A stretch of 64,000 bases of DNA from an uncultured Rivibacter sp. (GCA_946481025.1 CAMLNA010000005.1:1-64000), one strand, 5' to 3'; positions 42,584 to 52,166 are shown, counted from the stretch's first letter. A program made the numbers and translations. The notes: generated from the letters alone by a model not told the origin.

Positions 42584-44137
42584 TCAGAGGTCACGGGTCC
42601 AGGTCTTGCCCTCGTCCGTCGAGCGCAGGATCGATCCGCTGCGCAGGAAGGCCAGCAAGGCGCCGCTGCTGCGGTCGACCATGATCTCGCGCACGCCGGC
42701 CGGGTCGCCGCCCGGCGGGGTGCCGCTCACAGCCCAGGTGCGGCCACCATCGCGACTGGCCATGAGCCCGTACTCGCCGGCGAAGACGCCTGGCTTGATC
42801 GGTGCCACGGCGTAGGCGGTCTTGCGGTCGGCAAAGGTGATGGCCTGGACGAACCGGCTGGTGTCCAGGTCCACCCAGCTACGGCCGCCGTCGGTGGACA
42901 CGAGCGTGGTGCGCACGATCGTGACGGCCTGCATCACCAGCATGCCGTCGGACATCGCGGAAACGCTCAGCACCGACTGGCCGGTGGAGATGCGCTCGAT
43001 CTTTTCGGTGTCGGCATCGACCACCTGGAATACGCCATTGGGCATCATCACGCCCACGCGATTGCCGGTGGCCACCGCGGTGGCCCCCTGCCAGGGCACG
43101 TTGAGGGAACGCTCGTCGGCAAAGGTTCCGATCTTGCGCCAGCCGCCGGCCAGTGCATCGCCGCTCACGAAGGCCGTCCATTCGGCCGCCTGGCGTGCCA
43201 CCACCACCACCTTGCCGTTGGGCAGCGGCTCGGCGGCCGCGATGAGCCCCGGCGACGGAGACACGAGCGAAGTCCAGGTCTTTCCCTCGTCCGACGAATA
43301 GCGCAACAGCCCCTCTTCACCGGCGACCAGCAGGCCGCCTCGATAGGGCCGCACCGACTCAATGGCCTTCCAGGAACCGACGTCGAGTTCGCGCCAGGAC
43401 TTTTCACTGCCCTTGCGCCACAGCAGCCTGCCCATCTTGCTGCCTGCATAGACATCACCGGTGCCGGCCACGCTCAGGCCGTACATCGCCGGCGCCAGCC
43501 GCTTGATCAGTGGGGCCAGCGCCACGCGGCGGGTCATGTGCGGCTCCAGCTCGAACGAATGCACCGACCGGCCGCGCGTCTGCTCGGCAAGGGCGGGGAA
43601 CAGGCTCTCGAAAGTGGCCGTCAACTCGGCGTCGGGCGGTACGTAGCCCACGTTGAAGCGCGTGCCCTCCAGCGGCTGCACCAGCACGGTTCCCAGCAGC
43701 GACACCTCGCCGGGGCGAACCTCGAACGAGCTGAGCATCGAGCCGATCGGAAAGGTGTAGGTGGCATTGCCCGACGAGCCCACCGCGTCCTTCACCGTGT
43801 AGCGCCCGGGCGCGACCATGCCGCTGAAGACGGCCGTCGAGCGGGTCGTGGCGCGCGTGCGCGACAGCAGCAGGATCTCCGGCTGCGGCGCCTGTGCCGC
43901 GCCCGGCTCCACCACACGCCGGAGCTGGAGGGACGAGAGCGTTTCGGCCGGATCCCACTCGGTGCGGCTGTTCGTGATGAGCTTCAGCACCACCGCGCCT
44001 TCCTGTCCGGTGAGCTTGCGCTCCACCGCGATGGGTGCCACGGGCGTGGCACACGCGGCCAGCATTCCGACCATGACGGCACAGGCCGTCGCACGCGCTG
44101 CACGCAAAGCGGCAGCGAACTTCCAGGTGTTCACCAT
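42584..44137 (-). CDS. BNR-repeat (sialidase-type propeller) lipoprotein
   Basis: Predicted lipoprotein of 517 residues. The signal sequence ends in lipobox LAAC (MLAACATPVAP, about residue 29). The C-terminal two thirds hold at least four Asp-box (BNR) repeats, such as SSDEGKTWTSL, STDGGRSWVDL, SRDGGRTWAVS and STDEGKTWTRDL, implying a six- or seven-bladed propeller. The N-terminal 170 residues form a separate, unrecognised beta-rich domain. No sialidase arginine triad is apparent, so enzyme activity is unlikely. It follows zipA by 84 bases on the same strand but is convergent with the HAF gene. GGAGGAGGG lies before its ATG. Confidence 0.78.
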   Translation of the reverse strand: MVNTWKFAAALRAARATACAVMVGMLAACATPVAPIAVERKLTGQEGAVVLKLITNSRTEWDPAETLSSLQLRRVVEPGAAQAPQPEILLLSRTRATTRSTAVFSGMVAPGRYTVKDAVGSSGNATYTFPIGSMLSSFEVRPGEVSLLGTVLVQPLEGTRFNVGYVPPDAELTATFESLFPALAEQTRGRSVHSFELEPHMTRRVALAPLIKRLAPAMYGLSVAGTGDVYAGSKMGRLLWRKGSEKSWRELDVGSWKAIESVRPYRGGLLVAGEEGLLRYSSDEGKTWTSLVSPSPGLIAAAEPLPNGKVVVVARQAAEWTAFVSGDALAGGWRKIGTFADERSLNVPWQGATAVATGNRVGVMMPNGVFQVVDADTEKIERISTGQSVLSVSAMSDGMLVMQAVTIVRTTLVSTDGGRSWVDLDTSRFVQAITFADRKTAYAVAPIKPGVFAGEYGLMASRDGGRTWAVSGTPPGGDPAGVREIMVDRSSGALLAFLRSGSILRSTDEGKTWTRDL

Positions 44138-44193
44138 TGCAAGCCCTCCTCCTCGTATCTCGATTCCTTGCAGCGGCAGACCGGCCCTGCCGC

Positions 44194-44221
44194 TTCTGCG
44201 CCTGCCGTTCTGCGCCTGCCG
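44194..44221. repeat. Tandem 14-base repeat just after zipA
   Basis: TTCTGCGCCTGCCG is repeated exactly twice without a spacer, ending one base before the zipA stop codon on the minus strand. It looks like a recent slippage or duplication product. No function is suggested. Confidence 0.55.
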
Positions 44222-45301
44222 CTAGCTGAACAAACGCCGCGCCACCGGCGAGCCGGCCGCCAGGTCACGTTCGGCGAGCGCGGCGTACAGCTGCTCCAGC
44301 TCCTGCCCGATGGCGGTGAACGACTGCGGATGCAAGGGTTGCCCGCCGTCGTCGTAGAGGTCGGCATCGAGCGCGAGCCGCAGCGCCTCGCCGGCTGCGC
44401 ACCAGGCCTGGAAGGGCCCGCCGGAAGGCGCGGTCTGCGGCACGTCGAAAGCCAGCGTCAGCTCGCGCACCGCGGCCTGGGCCGGGTCATCGGCAAAGGC
44501 AGCCTGTGCATCGAATTGCAGGCTCAGCACCGGCGGCGCGCCCTCTTCCGGCGCGGGCAATACCAGGCGGCCGGGGATCACGCCGGGCACGAAGCCATGG
44601 CGCGCCGCATGCTGCTGCACATAACCCAGCGACCAGGCCGCCCCCTTGGCCCGCAGACGCAGCGCGAGCTGAGCATCGTGCTGGCTGGCGAACGCGTCGA
44701 GCTCGCGTGCCCGGGCCACGATGTCGAGCATGTCGGGAAAGTCGGGCATCGCGCCGATGGCATCGGCAAAGGCCTGCACCTTCTGCACGAACTCGGAATA
44801 CTCGATCTCGTTGAGCGGCCCCAGCCGGTTGGCCATCTGCACGCCGGCCTGGAACTCGCCATAACTGCGCCCCAGGGTCGGCTGCTCCCATTCCCCGGTC
44901 TCGGTGCTCAGGCCCTCGACGAGAAAGGGCTTGCTGCCGGCACGGCGCGACGGCGGCAGGTGCAGCAACGCGGTCTCTGCGCTGACGGGCGCTTCGATGG
45001 TGAGGGGCGCGATGGCGTCGATCAGTGCGTCGAGCCGTGCGGTGCCGCGCCTGACCACGAGCGGCGGATCCACGCGCTCGGGCTGCGCAGGGGCGCCCGC
45101 CGCCGCGGCGGGTTCGGCAGGGGCCGGCGACCCGGCCGCCGCATCGCCGAACACCGGCTCGCGCGCCTCTGCCGGGGGCCCGGCTTCAGGTTTGGGCAGC
45201 GCCCTCACGCCGGCCCGGCGCGTCTGCCAGGCGTTGTGCGCCACCACCGCGGCCAGCACGAGCCCGCCCAGCACCGCCAGCCACAGTTGCAGTGAACTCA
45301 T
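44222..45301 (-). CDS. zipA: Cell division protein ZipA homologue (C-terminal FtsZ-binding domain)
   Basis: Predicted inner-membrane division protein of 359 residues. An N-terminal anchor (MSSLQLWLAVLGGLVLAAVVAH) is followed by a Pro/Ala-rich linker (about 35-80) and a C-terminal domain with FQAGVQMANRLGPLNEIEYSEF and LTLAFDVPQTAPSGGPFQAW, the betaproteobacterial form of the FtsZ-binding domain. Its place 5 bases after smc is the conserved Burkholderiales arrangement and supports the name, because ZipA sequences diverge strongly. The gene normally after it, ligA, is 4.4 kb away here. Confidence 0.8.
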   Translation of the reverse strand: MSSLQLWLAVLGGLVLAAVVAHNAWQTRRAGVRALPKPEAGPPAEAREPVFGDAAAGSPAPAEPAAAAGAPAQPERVDPPLVVRRGTARLDALIDAIAPLTIEAPVSAETALLHLPPSRRAGSKPFLVEGLSTETGEWEQPTLGRSYGEFQAGVQMANRLGPLNEIEYSEFVQKVQAFADAIGAMPDFPDMLDIVARARELDAFASQHDAQLALRLRAKGAAWSLGYVQQHAARHGFVPGVIPGRLVLPAPEEGAPPVLSLQFDAQAAFADDPAQAAVRELTLAFDVPQTAPSGGPFQAWCAAGEALRLALDADLYDDGGQPLHPQSFTAIGQELEQLYAALAERDLAAGSPVARRLFS

Positions 45302-45306
45302 GCGCC

Positions 45307-48300
45307 TCAGGCCGCCTCGGCCATGCCGATCGCGGCTTCCATGTCGACCGCCACGATGCGCGACACGCCTTGCTCCTGCATGGTCACGCCGATCAGCTGC
45401 TCGGCCATTTCCATCGCGATCTTGTTGTGGCTGATGAACAGGAACTGCGTGTTGCTCGACATGCTCTTCACCAGCTTGGCATAGCGCTCGGTGTTGGCGT
45501 CGTCCAGCGGCGCGTCCACCTCGTCGAGCAGGCAGAACGGCGCCGGGTTCAGCTGGAAGATCGCGAACACCAGCGCGATCGCGGTGAGCGCCTTCTCGCC
45601 GCCCGACAGCAGGTGGATGGTGCTGTTCTTCTTGCCCGGCGGCTGCGCCATCACCTGCACGCCGGCGTCGAGGATCTCGTCTCCCGTCATCACCAGCCTG
45701 GCCTGGCCGCCGCCGAAAAGGCTGGGGAACATGCGGCCGAAGTGCTCGTTGACGGTGTTGAAGGTCGAGCCCAGCAGGTCGCGGGTTTCGAGGTCGATCT
45801 TCTGGATGGCGCCTTCGAGCGTGCTCATCGCGTCCAGCAGGTCGGCCGACTGCGCGTCGAGGAAGGTCTTGCGCTCCCGCGCCGAGGTGAGTTCGTCGAG
45901 CGCCGCCAGGTTCACCGCGCCCAGTGCGTTGATGTCGCGGTTGATGCGGTCGATCTCGCTTTGCAAGCCGTAGAGCTTGACGCTGCCATCCTCGATGGAC
46001 TTCGCCAGCGCTTCAAGGTCGACCTGCGCTGCGGTGAGCTGCTCGAGGAACTGCGCCCCGCCCAGCTGCGCCGCCTGTTCCTCGAGCTGCAGCTTGGTGA
46101 TGCGCTCGCGCAGCGGGTCGAGGCTGCGCTCGAATTCGAGCCGCTGCTCGTCGGCGCGGCGCAGCTGCGCGGACAGGTCGTCGTACTGGCTGCGCTGCGC
46201 CGCCAGCGCGCTTTCGCGTTCGAGCTTCAGCGCCAGCGCTTCCTGCAGGCCCGCCTGCGCCGCCTGGTCGTTGAACTGCGCCAGCTCGTCCTGCAGCTGC
46301 GCGGCCGACTGCTCGTTGGCCGCGATCATCTGCACTGCCTGCTCGATGGAGCGCTGCAGCTCGCCGCGGCGCGCGGCCAGGGCGCGGGCGGAGAACTGCG
46401 CCTCCTGTGCCTGGCGCTCCAGCGAACGCAGCTGCTCGCGCGCGTCGTTCAGGCGGCGCTCGGCGGCGATCACCGCCTCGTCGAGTTCGGCGTGGCGCTC
46501 CTGCTCGTTGGCCAGCTGCATGTCGAGCTCCTCGAAGCGCGCCTCACCCGTGACCCGGCGCTCCTGCAGCTCCTCGATGCCGGCGTCGATCTCGGCCAGC
46601 TCGCTTTCGATCTGCCCGCGGCGCTGGCTGGTCTGCTCGGCCAGCTGCGACAGCCGCAGCGTCTCGACCTGCAGCTGGTGCGTGCGCGTCTGGCCTTCAG
46701 CCGTCTCGCGCCGCGCCGTCACCAGGCGCTGCGAGGCTTCGGTGTAGGCGGCTTCGGCGCGCACCAGCGCGCTGCGCGCCTCCTCGACGATGAGCGACTG
46801 GGCGCGCGTCTGCTTCTCGAGGTTTTCGATCTCCTGCGCACGGGCCAGCATGCCGGCCTGCTCGGAATCGGGCGCGTAGAAGGCCACCGCGAATTGCGAC
46901 ACCGCATGCCCGGCTTTCGTCATGATGACTTCGCCGTGGGTGAGCTTGCCGCGGTTGGCCAGGGCTTCGTCGAGCGAGCCGGCGGTATAGACGCCCTCGA
47001 GCCAGTCGTTGAGCAGTGCCTGCAGGCCGTTGTCGTTCAGGCGCAGCAGGTCCGAAAGCCGGGGCAGCGTCTGGTGGGTGTTGGCAATGGCGCCCACAGG
47101 CGGCGTGTAGAAGGCCAGCTTGGCGGGAGGCGCGTCGTTCTCGAAGGCGCGCACGGTCTCGACCCGGCCCACCTCGAGCGCATTGAGCCGCTCGCGCAGG
47201 GCCGCCTCCAGGGCGGTTTCCCAGCCGGTCTCGATGTGGACCCTGGTCCACAGCCCGGCCAGCCCGTCGAGGCCGTGCTTGGCGAGCCACGGCTTGAGCT
47301 TGCCTTCGGTCTGCACCTTCTCCTGCAGCGCACGCAGCGCCTCCAGGCGCGCGTTGAGGTCGGCCTGTCGCGCCGCCTCGGCATTGACCTGCTCCTGGCG
47401 CGCGCGGCGATCTTCGTCGAGGGCGGGCACCTGCTCGGTCAGCTCGTGCAGCCGCGCCTCGGCCACCGCCTGCGCCTCCTCGAGCCCGGCGAGCTGGTGC
47501 TTCATCTCGGCCAGCCGCGCCTCGTCCGGCACGGCCAGGCCCTGGCGTTCGCCGGCCAGGCGCTCGCGGCGCTGCGTGAGGGCGCGGTTCTGCTCGTCGA
47601 TGTTGCGCGACTCGGCGGCCAGCAGCTGGATCTGCTGCTGCACCTGCGCCACGTGGCCGCGCTGCTCGTTGCTCCTGGCCTGGGCCGCGCGCACCGCGTC
47701 TTCATGGCCGGGCAAGGCGCCCGACTGCTCTTCGGCCTGCGCGGCCAGCACCTCGGCCTGCTCTTCGGCGGCGGCGATCTGCTCGGCGATGTGCTCCAGC
47801 TCGTCGGCCCCCTGCTGGCGGCGCTCGTCCCACTGCTGGTTCTGCGTCTTCAGTTCGGCCAGGCGGGTTTCCACCCGCGCGCGGCCTTCGACCACATAGC
47901 GGATGCGCTCTTCGAGGCGGCTCACCTCGAGTGCCGCCTCGGCGAGCGACCCCTGCGCGGTGTGCAGCGCATCGCTGGCTTCGTAGTGGGCCTGGCGCAC
48001 GTGCTCGAGTTCGGCCTCCACGTGGCGCAGCTCGGCCATGCGCGCCTCCAGCGCGTTGGTGGCTTCGAGCACCGCCTTCTTGACGCGCTCCTCCTCGCCG
48101 GCCGCGTCGCGATGCTTCAGGAACCACAGCTGGTGCAGCTTCAGCGTGCCCTGCTCCTGCAGGCCACGGTACTGCGTGGCGACCTCGGCCTGCTTCTCCA
48201 GCTTGTCGAGGTTGTTGTTCAGCTCGCGCAGGATGTCTTCGACCCGCGTGAGGTTCTCGCGCGTGTCCTTCAGGCGGTTTTCCGTCTCGCGGCGGCGTTC

Positions 48301-48822
48301 CTTGTACTTGGACACGCCGGCGGCCTCTTCGAGGAACAGGCGCAGCTCCTCGGGCTTCGATTCGATGATCCGGCTGATCGTGCCCTGGCCGATGATGGCG
48401 TAGGCGCGGGGGCCCAGGCCGGTGCCCAGGAAGACATCCTGCACGTCGCGGCGACGCACCGGCTGGTTGTTGATGTAGTAGCTGGAGGTGCCGTCACGGG
48501 TGAGCACGCGCTTGACGGCGATCTCGGCGTACTGGTTCCACTGCCCCCCGGCGCGCGCGTCTTCGTTGCTGAACACCAGCTCCACGCTGGAGCGGCTGGC
48601 CGGCTTGCGGCTGCCCGAGCCGTTGAAGATCACGTCCTGCATCGACTCGCCGCGCAGCTCGGACGCCTTGGACTCCCCCAGCACCCAGCGCACCGCGTCC
48701 ATGATGTTGGACTTGCCGCAGCCGTTGGGCCCTACGACGCCGACGAGCTGGCCGGGAAGCTGGAAATTGGTGGGTTCGGCAAACGACTTGAAGCCGGAGA
48801 GCTTGATGGAGTTCAGGCGCAT
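45307..48822 (-). CDS. smc: Chromosome segregation ATPase SMC
   Basis: Long coiled-coil condensin ATPase of 1171 residues that organises and segregates the chromosome with ScpA and ScpB. The N-terminal head has GPNGCGKSNIMDAVRWVLGES (Walker A). Coiled coils run to about residue 500, a globular hinge lies about 510-680, and coils then return to the C-terminal head with LLSGGEKALTAIALVFAI and CLLDEVDAPLDDAN (Walker B). Length and architecture are normal. A hairpin with a T-rich tail lies in its 5' leader (48873-48899). zipA follows 5 bases downstream. Confidence 0.97.
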   Translation of the reverse strand: MRLNSIKLSGFKSFAEPTNFQLPGQLVGVVGPNGCGKSNIMDAVRWVLGESKASELRGESMQDVIFNGSGSRKPASRSSVELVFSNEDARAGGQWNQYAEIAVKRVLTRDGTSSYYINNQPVRRRDVQDVFLGTGLGPRAYAIIGQGTISRIIESKPEELRLFLEEAAGVSKYKERRRETENRLKDTRENLTRVEDILRELNNNLDKLEKQAEVATQYRGLQEQGTLKLHQLWFLKHRDAAGEEERVKKAVLEATNALEARMAELRHVEAELEHVRQAHYEASDALHTAQGSLAEAALEVSRLEERIRYVVEGRARVETRLAELKTQNQQWDERRQQGADELEHIAEQIAAAEEQAEVLAAQAEEQSGALPGHEDAVRAAQARSNEQRGHVAQVQQQIQLLAAESRNIDEQNRALTQRRERLAGERQGLAVPDEARLAEMKHQLAGLEEAQAVAEARLHELTEQVPALDEDRRARQEQVNAEAARQADLNARLEALRALQEKVQTEGKLKPWLAKHGLDGLAGLWTRVHIETGWETALEAALRERLNALEVGRVETVRAFENDAPPAKLAFYTPPVGAIANTHQTLPRLSDLLRLNDNGLQALLNDWLEGVYTAGSLDEALANRGKLTHGEVIMTKAGHAVSQFAVAFYAPDSEQAGMLARAQEIENLEKQTRAQSLIVEEARSALVRAEAAYTEASQRLVTARRETAEGQTRTHQLQVETLRLSQLAEQTSQRRGQIESELAEIDAGIEELQERRVTGEARFEELDMQLANEQERHAELDEAVIAAERRLNDAREQLRSLERQAQEAQFSARALAARRGELQRSIEQAVQMIAANEQSAAQLQDELAQFNDQAAQAGLQEALALKLERESALAAQRSQYDDLSAQLRRADEQRLEFERSLDPLRERITKLQLEEQAAQLGGAQFLEQLTAAQVDLEALAKSIEDGSVKLYGLQSEIDRINRDINALGAVNLAALDELTSARERKTFLDAQSADLLDAMSTLEGAIQKIDLETRDLLGSTFNTVNEHFGRMFPSLFGGGQARLVMTGDEILDAGVQVMAQPPGKKNSTIHLLSGGEKALTAIALVFAIFQLNPAPFCLLDEVDAPLDDANTERYAKLVKSMSSNTQFLFISHNKIAMEMAEQLIGVTMQEQGVSRIVAVDMEAAIGMAEAA

Positions 48823-48872
48823 GCTGGCGGCTCGTCGCGGCAGCCTGGGCGGCGCCGCTAACCCGTTGATCT

Positions 48873-48899
48873 AAAAGAAAAAACCTGCAGAGCTGCAGG
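48873..48899 (-). terminator. Terminator-like hairpin in the smc leader
   Basis: On the minus strand CCTGCAG-CT-CTGCAGG (48884-48899) is followed by TTTTTTCTTTTAG. The T-rich tail is typical of intrinsic terminators, although the 2-base centre means the real loop opens part of the stem. It points toward smc, which starts 51 bases further on, and the divergent gene queF leaves only about 90 bases for a promoter upstream. It could attenuate smc or stop stray antisense RNA. Confidence 0.45.
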
Positions 48900-48988
48900 G
48901 CGGAAAGCGGGCCGGATGATACCATCGCGCCCTCCCCCGAACTGTTTGCAAACGCACCCGCGCCCCCCGGCTTCGGTGCCTGTCATCC

Positions 48989-49465
48989 ATGGCCAAGTCC
49001 ACCTCCAGAACCCCTGCCCCGAAACAGCGCGAAATGCCGGTCAATCCGCCGACCGCGCCCTCGAAGGAACTGCACGTCTTCCCCAACCCGAGCCCCAGGC
49101 GGGATTACGTCATCCAGTTCCAGATCCCCGAGTTCACCTGCCACTGCCCGCTGACCGGCCAGCCCGACTTCGCGCATTTCACGATCGACTGCATCGCCGA
49201 CAAGCTGTGCATCGAACTCAAGAGCCTGAAGATGTACATGTGGAGCTACCGCAACGAAGGCGCGTTCCACGAGAAGGTCACCAACGACATCCTCGACGAC
49301 ATCGTGAAGGCCATCGAGCCGCGCTTCGTGCGCATCACGGCCAAGTGGTACGTGCGCGGAGGCATCTACACCAACGTGGTGGTCGAGCACCGCAAGAAGG
49401 GCTGGAAGCCGCAGCCCGTGGTCACGCTGCCGGCGCACGCCGCCGAAAGCGGGCTCCAGGGCTGA
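48989..49465 (+). CDS. queF: preQ1 synthase (NADPH-dependent 7-cyano-7-deazaguanine reductase)
   Basis: Reduces preQ0 to preQ1 in queuosine synthesis; 158 residues, the short single-domain (unimodular) QueF. The active-site Cys lies in [19 protein letters not shown], and [25 protein letters not shown] is the QueF signature for NADPH and substrate. The start [11 protein letters not shown] has no strong ribosome binding site. It is divergent from smc, with the SET-domain gene 4 bases downstream. Confidence 0.95.
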   Translation: MAKSTSRTPAPKQREMPVNPPTAPSKELHVFPNPSPRRDYVIQFQIPEFTCHCPLTGQPDFAHFTIDCIADKLCIELKSLKMYMWSYRNEGAFHEKVTNDILDDIVKAIEPRFVRITAKWYVRGGIYTNVVVEHRKKGWKPQPVVTLPAHAAESGLQG

Positions 49466-49469
49466 CCGC

Positions 49470-49898
49470 ATGGCCGCCCTCGCCGGCAACCCCAGCTACC
49501 AGAAGTTCGCGGTGACGGTGCGCCGCAGCCCGATCGACGGCTTCGGCGTGTTTGCCGCCGAACCCATTCCACCGCGGCTGAAGATCGGCGAGATCCGCGG
49601 CGAGTCGATCTCCGTGGCCGAGGCACGCCGCCGCGCCGACGGGCAGGAGCGCATCATGATCGTCGAGGTGTCGCACAAGCGCGCCATCGACGCATCGAAG
49701 TCCACCGATCCGATGCGCTTCACCAACCACTCCTGCGCGCCGAATGCACGCCTCGCCATCCGCGACGGGCGCATCGAGTTCTATGCGCACCGCGCCATCG
49801 CCGTGGGCGAGGAGATCACGGTGAACTACGGCGAAACGCACCACGAAGGCCGGCTCACCTGCCGCTGCGGCGCGCCGGGCTGCATCGGCAAGCTCTGA
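49470..49898 (+). CDS. SET-domain protein with post-SET cysteine motif
   Basis: Small SET-fold protein of 142 residues, the class of SAM-dependent lysine methyltransferases. VRRSPIDGFGVFAAEPIPP is the SET-N segment. FTNHSCAPNARL and GEEITVNYGE form the SAM and lysine pocket with the knot. CRCGAPGCIGKL is a post-SET zinc-type motif. Bacterial SET proteins of this size are widespread in Proteobacteria, and their targets are mostly unknown. It starts 4 bases after queF and is probably co-transcribed. Confidence 0.85.
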   Translation: MAALAGNPSYQKFAVTVRRSPIDGFGVFAAEPIPPRLKIGEIRGESISVAEARRRADGQERIMIVEVSHKRAIDASKSTDPMRFTNHSCAPNARLAIRDGRIEFYAHRAIAVGEEITVNYGETHHEGRLTCRCGAPGCIGKL

Positions 49899-49943
49899 CG
49901 GGGCCGCCGCCCGCACGGGCAAGCGGATTGCCAGTGCCTGGGC

Positions 49944-50939
49944 ATGATCCGCATCGGCATTTCCGGCTGGCGCTACGCGCCATGGCGCGGCGTGTTCTAT
50001 CCCAAGGGGCTGCGCCAGGACGACGAACTCGCGTTCGCGTCGCGCGCGCTCGGCAGCATCGAGATCAACGGCTCGTTCTATTCGCTGCAGCGCCCTGCGC
50101 TGTACCGGCACTGGCACGACCAGACGCCCGACGACTTCATCTTTGCGGTCAAGGCGCCGCGCTACATCACCCACGTGCGCCGGCTGAAGGACGTCGAAAC
50201 CCCGCTGGCCAACTTCATGGCCAGCGGGGTGCTGGCCTTGAACGCCAAGCTCGGCCCGATGCTGTGGCAGTTCCCGCCGAACTTCCGTTTCAACCCGGAC
50301 CTCTTCGAGCCCTTCCTGGCCATGCTGCCGCACGACACCGAGGCGGCCCTGGACATCGCCCGCGGGCATGCCCCTTTCATGCGCGAACGCTCGTGGCTCG
50401 AGATCGACCGCAGGCGACCGCTGCGGCATGCGGTCGAGATCCGGCATGAAAGCTTCCTGGACGAGGCCTTCGTGCGCCTGCTGCGCCGCTATCGCGTGGC
50501 GCTGGTGGTGGCCGACACGGCCGGCAAGTGGCCCTACAAGGAAGACGTGGCGGCCGACTTCGTGTACCTGCGGCTGCACGGCGACAAGGAGATCTACGCC
50601 AGCGGCTACAGCGCAGCCGCACTGGAGCGCTGGGCCGGGCGCATCCGCGCCTGGAGCGAGGGCGCGCAGCCCGAAGATGCGCAGCTCATTGCCGAGCGGC
50701 CGCCTCCCGCGCGCAGGCACCGTCACGTGTTCTGCTACTTCGACAACGACATCAAGGTCAAGGCACCATTCGACGCGGCCAACCTGGCCGGGTTGCTGGG
50801 CGTGCCGCATGCGCTCGACGCACAGGGGCAGTTCCAGGTCGGGCTGCCTGCGCCGCCGCCGCGAGAGCCGGTCCGCCGCCGGGCAACGCCGCCGAAATCC
50901 GACCTGAAACAAGGCGGAGGCGCCGCACATGCCCGCTGA
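49944..50939 (+). CDS. DUF72 (YecE-like) family protein
   Basis: Conserved protein of 331 residues with a TIM-barrel-like DUF72 domain. The start IRIGISGWRYAPWRGVFYPKGL, SIEINGSFYSLQRPALYRHW, FIFAVKAPRYITHVRRL and the C-terminal HVFCYFDNDIKVKAPFDAANLAGLL are the family signature. The function is not established. A Pro/Arg-rich C-terminal tail of about 40 residues (PPREPVRRRATPPK) is an addition to the core. dapC starts 11 bases downstream. Confidence 0.9.
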   Translation: MIRIGISGWRYAPWRGVFYPKGLRQDDELAFASRALGSIEINGSFYSLQRPALYRHWHDQTPDDFIFAVKAPRYITHVRRLKDVETPLANFMASGVLALNAKLGPMLWQFPPNFRFNPDLFEPFLAMLPHDTEAALDIARGHAPFMRERSWLEIDRRRPLRHAVEIRHESFLDEAFVRLLRRYRVALVVADTAGKWPYKEDVAADFVYLRLHGDKEIYASGYSAAALERWAGRIRAWSEGAQPEDAQLIAERPPPARRHRHVFCYFDNDIKVKAPFDAANLAGLLGVPHALDAQGQFQVGLPAPPPREPVRRRATPPKSDLKQGGGAAHAR

Positions 50940-50950
50940 TAATCGGGCCC

Positions 50951-52153
50951 ATGAATCCCCTGCTCTCCCGCCTGCAACCCTACCCCTTCGAACGGCTGCG
51001 CGAGTTGACGCGCGGTGTCACGCCCAACCCGCAGTACCGCGCCATCAGCCTGGGCATCGGCGAACCCAAGCATCCGACGCCCGCGTTCGTTCGTGAGGCG
51101 CTGAGCGCTGCGCTCGACGGGCTGGCGAGCTACCCGGCCACCGCCGGTGAACCGGCCCTGCGCGAAGCCTGCGCCGGCTGGGTGCAGCGGCGCTACGGCA
51201 TCGCGCTCGACGCGGCCACGCAGGTGCTGCCGGTGAACGGCTCGCGCGAGGCGCTGTTCGCGCTGGCGCAGACGGTGATCGACCCCACGCGACCGGGCGC
51301 CACGGTGGTCTGCCCCAACCCGTTCTATCAAATCTACGAGGGCGCCGCGCTGCTGGCCGGCGCGCAGACGGCCTTTGCCAACAGCGACCCGGCCCGCAAC
51401 TTCGCGGCCGACTGGTCGGCCATCGACGAGGCCACCTGGTCGCGCACCCAGCTCGTCTACGTGTGCTCGCCCGGCAACCCGACCGGCGCGGTGATGCCCC
51501 TGGCCGAATGGGAAAGGCTGTTCGAGCTGAGCGACCGCCACGGCTTCGTGATCGCCTCGGACGAGTGCTACTCGGAGATCTATTTCCGCGACGAACCGCC
51601 GCTCGGCGGGCTCGAGGCAGCCGCCAGGCTCGGACGCAGCGACTTCCGCCGGCTCATCGCGCTCACCAGCCTGTCGAAGCGCTCCAACGTGCCGGGCCTG
51701 CGGTCGGGTTTCGTGGCGGGCGACGCCAGCCTGCTCAAGGCCTTCCTGCTCTACCGCACCTACCACGGCAGCGCCATGAGTCCGGCGGTGCAGCGGGCCA
51801 GCGTTGCAGCCTGGAACGACGAAGAGCACGTGGTGGCCAACCGCGAGCTGTACCGCCGCAAGTTCGGCAAGGTCACGCCGATGCTGGCCGAAGCGATGGA
51901 GGTGGCGCTGCCCGATGCGAGCTTCTACCTGTGGGCCAAGGTGCCGGACCGCCTGTGGGGTGCATCCGACACGACCTTCGCCCGCGAACTGCTCGCTCAA
52001 TACAATGTCGCGGTACTTCCTGGCAGCTATCTCGCACGCGAAGCGCACGGCGTCAACCCAGGCGCCGGCCGCATCCGCATGGCGCTGGTGGCAGGCGTGG
52101 ACGAATGCGTCGAAGCCGCCGAGCGCATCGTCTCCTTCATCCGATCCAACTGA
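50951..52153 (+). CDS. dapC: Succinyldiaminopimelate transaminase
   Basis: PLP aminotransferase of the succinylase lysine/diaminopimelate pathway; 400 residues. Fold-type I class I/II features are [46 protein letters not shown] and the PLP lysine in [21 protein letters not shown]. The dapD gene 13 bases downstream fixes the pathway assignment. The ATG at 50951 ([19 protein letters not shown]) is the family start; the open frame continues upstream but is antisense-like there. Confidence 0.94.
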   Translation: MNPLLSRLQPYPFERLRELTRGVTPNPQYRAISLGIGEPKHPTPAFVREALSAALDGLASYPATAGEPALREACAGWVQRRYGIALDAATQVLPVNGSREALFALAQTVIDPTRPGATVVCPNPFYQIYEGAALLAGAQTAFANSDPARNFAADWSAIDEATWSRTQLVYVCSPGNPTGAVMPLAEWERLFELSDRHGFVIASDECYSEIYFRDEPPLGGLEAAARLGRSDFRRLIALTSLSKRSNVPGLRSGFVAGDASLLKAFLLYRTYHGSAMSPAVQRASVAAWNDEEHVVANRELYRRKFGKVTPMLAEAMEVALPDASFYLWAKVPDRLWGASDTTFARELLAQYNVAVLPGSYLAREAHGVNPGAGRIRMALVAGVDECVEAAERIVSFIRSN

Positions 52154-52166
52154 ACCGAGCAGCACC

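Noticed and set aside
45292..48861. A 1189-codon open frame antisense to smc
   Set aside because: Low-complexity Leu/Arg/Gln composition mirrors the SMC coiled coil; no motif and no start context. smc on the other strand is certain.
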